Assembly (NCBI GenBank): GCA_934486755.1
Contig: CAKSQT010000073.1
Span: 1-8,208 of the forward strand
DNA length: 8,208 nucleotides
Direction: 5' to 3'
DNA from: an uncultured Eubacteriales bacterium
GTDB taxonomy: Bacteria; Bacillota; Clostridia; Oscillospirales; Acutalibacteraceae
A program made the translations under genes and the position numbers. Shown one piece after another: positions 5,874 to 8,208 of the stretch. The stretch's first letter is position 1. Each line of letters opens with the position of its first letter. The notes under the pieces were generated by a model that searched no databases, was not told the DNA's origin, and saw only the letters and a program-made list of their open reading frames with translations.

Positions 5874-6623
5874 TTACTTTTTGTAATCGGAAACGCTTTT
5901 TCCGACAATTCTTTTGAAAGCGCTTCTAAAATATTTTACATCGCAAAAGCCGCATTTTTCGGCAATCTCGCTCTGCGTAAAGTATTCGGTTCTTATAAGC
6001 GCTTTGGCATAGTTTATGCGGTAGGTTTGCAAATATGAAACAGGCGACACCCCGTATTTTTCTTTGAATTTTTTTCGCAGCTGCGATGGACACACATTAA
6101 GCGCTTCCGACAGTTTTTGAATTGTAAAATCGGAATTGGGAAAACTTCTTTCTATTATTTCGGCCGCCGCTGTCGCATAGTTTTTTGAGTAAAAATCTTC
6201 ATTTCGGCAACGCTGTTCAAGTCTGCCTAATATCGAGTAGAGTATTGACGTCGCGAAAAATCGGTAACCTACTTCTTTTTTCTGCCAGATTGATAAAATA
6301 CTGTTAAATTCTTCTTCAAACCCGTCGCCTGCCGTAATCGGCGTAAAGGAGATTTCGTTTATTTCGGAATTGAGTAAGTAGAAATGTATTACTATCAAAT
6401 CTTCGTCGGTGTATGAATATCTTGTATATTCGGTGTTGGGCGGAACGACTAAAACCGCGTCTCCGCTGAACCGCAGGGTTTGCTTTTTGCTTTTAAACTT
6501 AACATCGGTGTTTTTTCTCAGCGATACGCCGCAAAAGCCCCTTTTGTCTGTAAAAAAACAGCCTTTTTGTTGTGAAAAAACAAAAACATCGGATATTTGG
6601 ACAATTAAATCATTTTCAAACAT
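5874..6623 (-). CDS. AraC-family transcriptional regulator
   Basis: A 249-residue DNA-binding regulator. Residues about 1-95 fit a cupin-like AraC ligand-binding domain (strand-rich, with VVPPNTEYTRY at 59-69), 100-150 is a helical linker, and 165-249 is the twin helix-turn-helix domain. The first HTH is FTIQKLSEALNVCPSQLRKKFKEKYG (166-191). The second is TQSEIAEKCGFCDVKYFRSAFKRIVG (216-241), ending in the typical GKSVSDYKK. The effector is unknown; families of this layout usually sense sugars or related metabolites. It is divergent from the GH10-like gene, with a shared control region that holds a candidate AraC-type direct repeat, so it probably regulates that gene and itself. The ATG at 6623 has no visible Shine-Dalgarno sequence and lies only about 3 bases from the predicted transcription start. 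Downstream, 67 bases separate it from the membrane protein gene, so it may also lead that operon. Confidence 0.93.
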   Translation of the reverse strand: MFENDLIVQISDVFVFSQQKGCFFTDKRGFCGVSLRKNTDVKFKSKKQTLRFSGDAVLVVPPNTEYTRYSYTDEDLIVIHFYLLNSEINEISFTPITAGDGFEEEFNSILSIWQKKEVGYRFFATSILYSILGRLEQRCRNEDFYSKNYATAAAEIIERSFPNSDFTIQKLSEALNVCPSQLRKKFKEKYGVSPVSYLQTYRINYAKALIRTEYFTQSEIAEKCGFCDVKYFRSAFKRIVGKSVSDYKK

Positions 6624-6632
6624 AGCACTATC

Positions 6633-6661
6633 ATTATATTTTATAAAACGGCGAAAATCAA
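6633..6661 (-). promoter_or_regulatory. Sigma-A-type promoter for the AraC-family gene
   Basis: On the minus strand TTGATT (6661-6656), a 17-base spacer and a consensus TATAAT (6638-6633). The expected transcription start is near 6626, so the ATG at 6623 would be almost at the 5' end of the message. A second TATAAT lies upstream at 6671-6666 with TTGACG 20 bases before it; that spacing is too long for a standard promoter. Confidence 0.65.
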
Positions 6662-6679
6662 GTCTATTATAGCGAAAAT
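6651..6679. promoter_or_regulatory. Direct repeat GCGAAAAT with 21-bp period, candidate AraC-type operator
   Basis: GCGAAAAT occurs at 6651-6658 and again at 6672-6679, exactly 21 bp apart, about two helical turns, the spacing typical of AraC-family half-sites. One copy overlaps the -35 of the AraC gene; the other ends 4 bases before the -35 of the GH10-like gene. That is a place suited to activating the latter and repressing the former. The assignment to this regulator is inference. Confidence 0.5.
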
Positions 6680-6683
6680 TGGG

Positions 6684-6712
6684 TTTAAAAGCGTCAAAAA
6701 AGATGTTATATT
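6684..6712 (+). promoter_or_regulatory. Candidate promoter for the GH10-like gene
   Basis: TTTAAA (6684-6689), 17-base spacer, TATATT (6707-6712); predicted start near 6719. The -35 is poor, consistent with a promoter that needs an activator. The predicted start falls inside the inverted repeat at 6715-6737. Confidence 0.45.
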
Positions 6713-6714
6713 CA

Positions 6715-6737
6715 AGTTATACCGATGCGGTATAACT
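6715..6737. promoter_or_regulatory. Perfect 10-bp inverted repeat at the start of the GH10-like transcript
   Basis: AGTTATACCG (6715-6724) and CGGTATAACT (6728-6737) are perfect reverse complements with ATG between them. It spans the predicted transcription start and ends 8 bases before the GGGAGG ribosome binding site. It could be a dimeric repressor operator or, if transcription starts a few bases earlier than predicted, a 5' RNA hairpin. It has no T-run, so it is not a terminator. Confidence 0.6.
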
Positions 6738-6758
6738 ATGCTTTTGGGAGGAATCACT

Positions 6759-8087
6759 GTGGACAGACGCGAAGCATTAATGAAAAATTTTGAAAAGTAC
6801 AGCGATTATACGAATGACCGTATAAACAGCGGAATTGAAAACAACCGAAAAGGTTACGCTTTTATCGAGCTTACCGACGAAGACGGCAAACCGATAGAAA
6901 ACGCCGAAATAACCGCCGTGCAGAAAACGCACGAGTTCAAATACGGCGCGAACATATTTATGCTTGACCAAATGGAAACACCCGAAAAGAACGCGGCTTA
7001 TAAGGAGTATTTTAAGCAGACCTTTAATATGGCGACGTTGGGATTTTATTGGGCTGACCTTGAACCCGAAAAGGGCAAACAGCGTTATGAATCGGGCTCG
7101 CCCTTTATTTACCGAAGACCGCCGATAGACGATTGCATAAAATTCTGCGAAGAAAACGGCATAGAAACGCGTGAACACGCTTTGGCTTACGATCATTTCT
7201 TCCCCGAGTGGTTAAGGGGCAAGGACGATAACACCGTAAAGAGGGAATACGAACGCCGTTGCAGGGAAATATCCGCGCGTTATGCCGATAAAATCCCCAC
7301 AATAGAAGTAACCAACGAAATGTATTGGGATACGGGCGTTACCGATTTCTATTTTAACCGCGATTATGTAACTCATTGTTTTAAAATTGCGGATAAATAC
7401 TTCTCCGGCAATGAGCTTGCCATAAACGAGGCTACTCCGTTCGCTTGGTGTTGGGATTCGCCGAATAATATAGAAAACACAAGATACTATCAATTAGCAA
7501 AATCTTTGATAGACAATAACATAAGGCTTGACGCAATAGCTATGCAGTATCATATGTTTTACAGCAGGGAGGACGAGGCAAAGAGTACCGAACCGTATTA
7601 TAATCCCTATCATCTTTACAAGGTTATGGACTCTTATGCAAAGCTCGGCAAGCCGCTGCAAATTTCCGAAATAACAATACCCGCATATTCAAATTCCGAA
7701 GAGGACGAGGAGTTGCAGGCGGACCTTATAGAAAAGCTCTATTCAATATGGTTTTCGCACGCAAATGTTGAGCAGATAATTTATTGGAACGTTGTTGACG
7801 GTTATGCCGCGTTCGCGCCTATGGGTGATATGACGTCGGGTGAAAACTATTTCTACGGAGGGCTTGTCCGCCACGACCTGACGCCTAAACCGTCGCTTAA
7901 AAGAATACAGTATCTTTTCGGTGAAAAATGGCGGACTAACTGCGACTTCAATATTAAAAACGGCTTCGGCTCTTTTAAGGGATTTTACGGCAAATACGAA
8001 CTGACCGTAAAGCACGGAAATAAGACGGTTGTTAAGAAAATAAATTTAAGCAAAAATCTTTCAAATAAATTCACAATAAAGCTGTAA
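6759..8087 (+). CDS. Divergent cytoplasmic GH10-like glycoside hydrolase
   Basis: A 442-residue protein from the GTG at 6759, chosen because GGGAGG (6746-6751) lies 7 bases upstream; the in-frame ATG at 6738 overlaps the inverted repeat and has no such site. Residues about 31-62 form a small beta region (AFIELTDEDGKPIENAEI). A GH10-like TIM barrel follows at about 63-388, then a beta-rich tail (about 395-442). Retained GH10 marks are LEPEKGKQRYE (101-111), His140, acid/base Glu187 with Asn186 (VTNE), Gln263 and His265 (MQYHMF), nucleophile Glu304 (QISEITIP) and Trp343 (IYWNV). Changed positions: the usual ENEMKW segment reads TLGFYW (93-98), and the GHTLVWHSQ segment reads EHALAYDHF (139-147), so known xylan-binding residues are lost. 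There is no signal peptide, so it would act on an imported or internal glycan. Probably controlled by the divergent AraC regulator. Retaining beta-glycosidase chemistry is likely; xylanase specificity is not. Confidence 0.87.
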   Translation: MDRREALMKNFEKYSDYTNDRINSGIENNRKGYAFIELTDEDGKPIENAEITAVQKTHEFKYGANIFMLDQMETPEKNAAYKEYFKQTFNMATLGFYWADLEPEKGKQRYESGSPFIYRRPPIDDCIKFCEENGIETREHALAYDHFFPEWLRGKDDNTVKREYERRCREISARYADKIPTIEVTNEMYWDTGVTDFYFNRDYVTHCFKIADKYFSGNELAINEATPFAWCWDSPNNIENTRYYQLAKSLIDNNIRLDAIAMQYHMFYSREDEAKSTEPYYNPYHLYKVMDSYAKLGKPLQISEITIPAYSNSEEDEELQADLIEKLYSIWFSHANVEQIIYWNVVDGYAAFAPMGDMTSGENYFYGGLVRHDLTPKPSLKRIQYLFGEKWRTNCDFNIKNGFGSFKGFYGKYELTVKHGNKTVVKKINLSKNLSNKFTIKL

Positions 8088-8089
8088 TT

Positions 8090-8128
8090 AAAAACGGCAG
8101 TCAGTAATAAACTGACCGCCGTTTTTTT
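8090..8128 (+). terminator. Intrinsic terminator of the GH10-like gene
   Basis: Two bases after the stop, AAAAACGGC-A-GTCAGT (8090-8105) pairs with ACTGAC-C-GCCGTTTTT (8111-8126) around loop AATAA with one A/C mismatch, ending in seven Ts. It is a strong rho-independent terminator, and the A-tract arm also makes it workable on the minus strand. Confidence 0.88.
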
Positions 8129-8143
8129 GCGTTCGTAGGACAA

Positions 8144-8162
8144 CCACTGGCTTTGCCAGTGG
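8144..8162. repeat. Perfect 8-bp hairpin in the tail of the window, possible repeat/IS edge
   Basis: CCACTGGC (8144-8151) and GCCAGTGG (8155-8162) form a stem with loop TTT, followed by an A-run. Further right, the minus strand carries AAGGAG (8200-8195), but only ATT or CTG stands at start distance. A mobile-element end or a degenerate leader is possible, and the window ends before this can be decided. Confidence 0.45.
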
Positions 8163-8208
8163 GAAAAAAGCTTTAGCTATGGACAGAATAAAAACTCCTT
8201 GATATATT

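Noticed and set aside
5807..5908. Upstream extension of the PF06541-like protein to 5908
   Set aside because: The extension overlaps the end of the AraC gene, adds 34 residues with no family likeness, and the ribosome binding site fits the ATG at 5806 instead.
6738..6758. ATG at 6738 as start of the GH10-like gene
   Set aside because: It directly abuts the inverted repeat and has no Shine-Dalgarno sequence, whereas GGGAGG is ideally placed for the GTG at 6759.

Overview
The window looks like the chromosome of a gut-type Clostridia, most likely a Ruminococcus/Oscillospiraceae-like Firmicute. The grounds are moderate-to-low GC with AT-rich intergenic DNA, sigma-A-type promoters, strong AGGAGG-like ribosome binding sites, frequent GTG/TTG starts and protein sequences of Firmicute type. 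This placement is inferred from style and protein likeness, not from a marker gene.

Layout. (1) 1-1537, minus strand: rlmB (23S rRNA 2'-O-methyltransferase) followed after 2 bases by a long uncharacterised, charged, proline-rich protein that runs off the left edge. This partial gene is easy to miss because its stop codon lies outside the window. (2) 1676-2911, plus strand: enolase, divergent from rlmB. (3) 2912-3324: about 410 bases without a convincing gene, packed with hairpins and bounded by two near-identical copies of one terminator hairpin. It lies between the convergent eno and lipase genes. (4) 6623-3325, minus strand: a head-to-tail run of AraC-type regulator, small four-helix membrane protein (PF06541-like), alanine racemase and a monoacylglycerol-lipase-like alpha/beta hydrolase. 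The last three are tightly packed (23-base gap, then an ATGA overlap) and probably one operon. (5) 6624-6758: a compact divergent control region between the AraC gene and the next gene. It holds two promoters, a direct repeat of 21-bp period and a perfect 10-bp inverted repeat. (6) 6759-8087, plus strand: a cytoplasmic, divergent GH10-like glycoside hydrolase with its own terminator. (7) 8129-8208: a short hairpin-bearing tail that may be the edge of another repeat or mobile element.

How it fits together. rlmB and eno are housekeeping. The racemase supplies D-alanine for peptidoglycan, and its partners are a membrane protein and a lipid-ester hydrolase, which suggests an envelope theme (inference). 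The AraC gene and the GH10-like gene form a classic divergent regulator/target pair, with a candidate AraC-type binding site between them. The GH10-like enzyme has no signal peptide and keeps the two catalytic glutamates while several usual xylan-binding positions differ, so its substrate is open. I saw no CRISPR array, tRNA, rRNA, phage gene or intact transposase. The points most worth following are the hairpin cluster at 2912-3324 and the regulatory architecture at 6633-6737. I do not see clear evidence of a wholly new multi-gene system.
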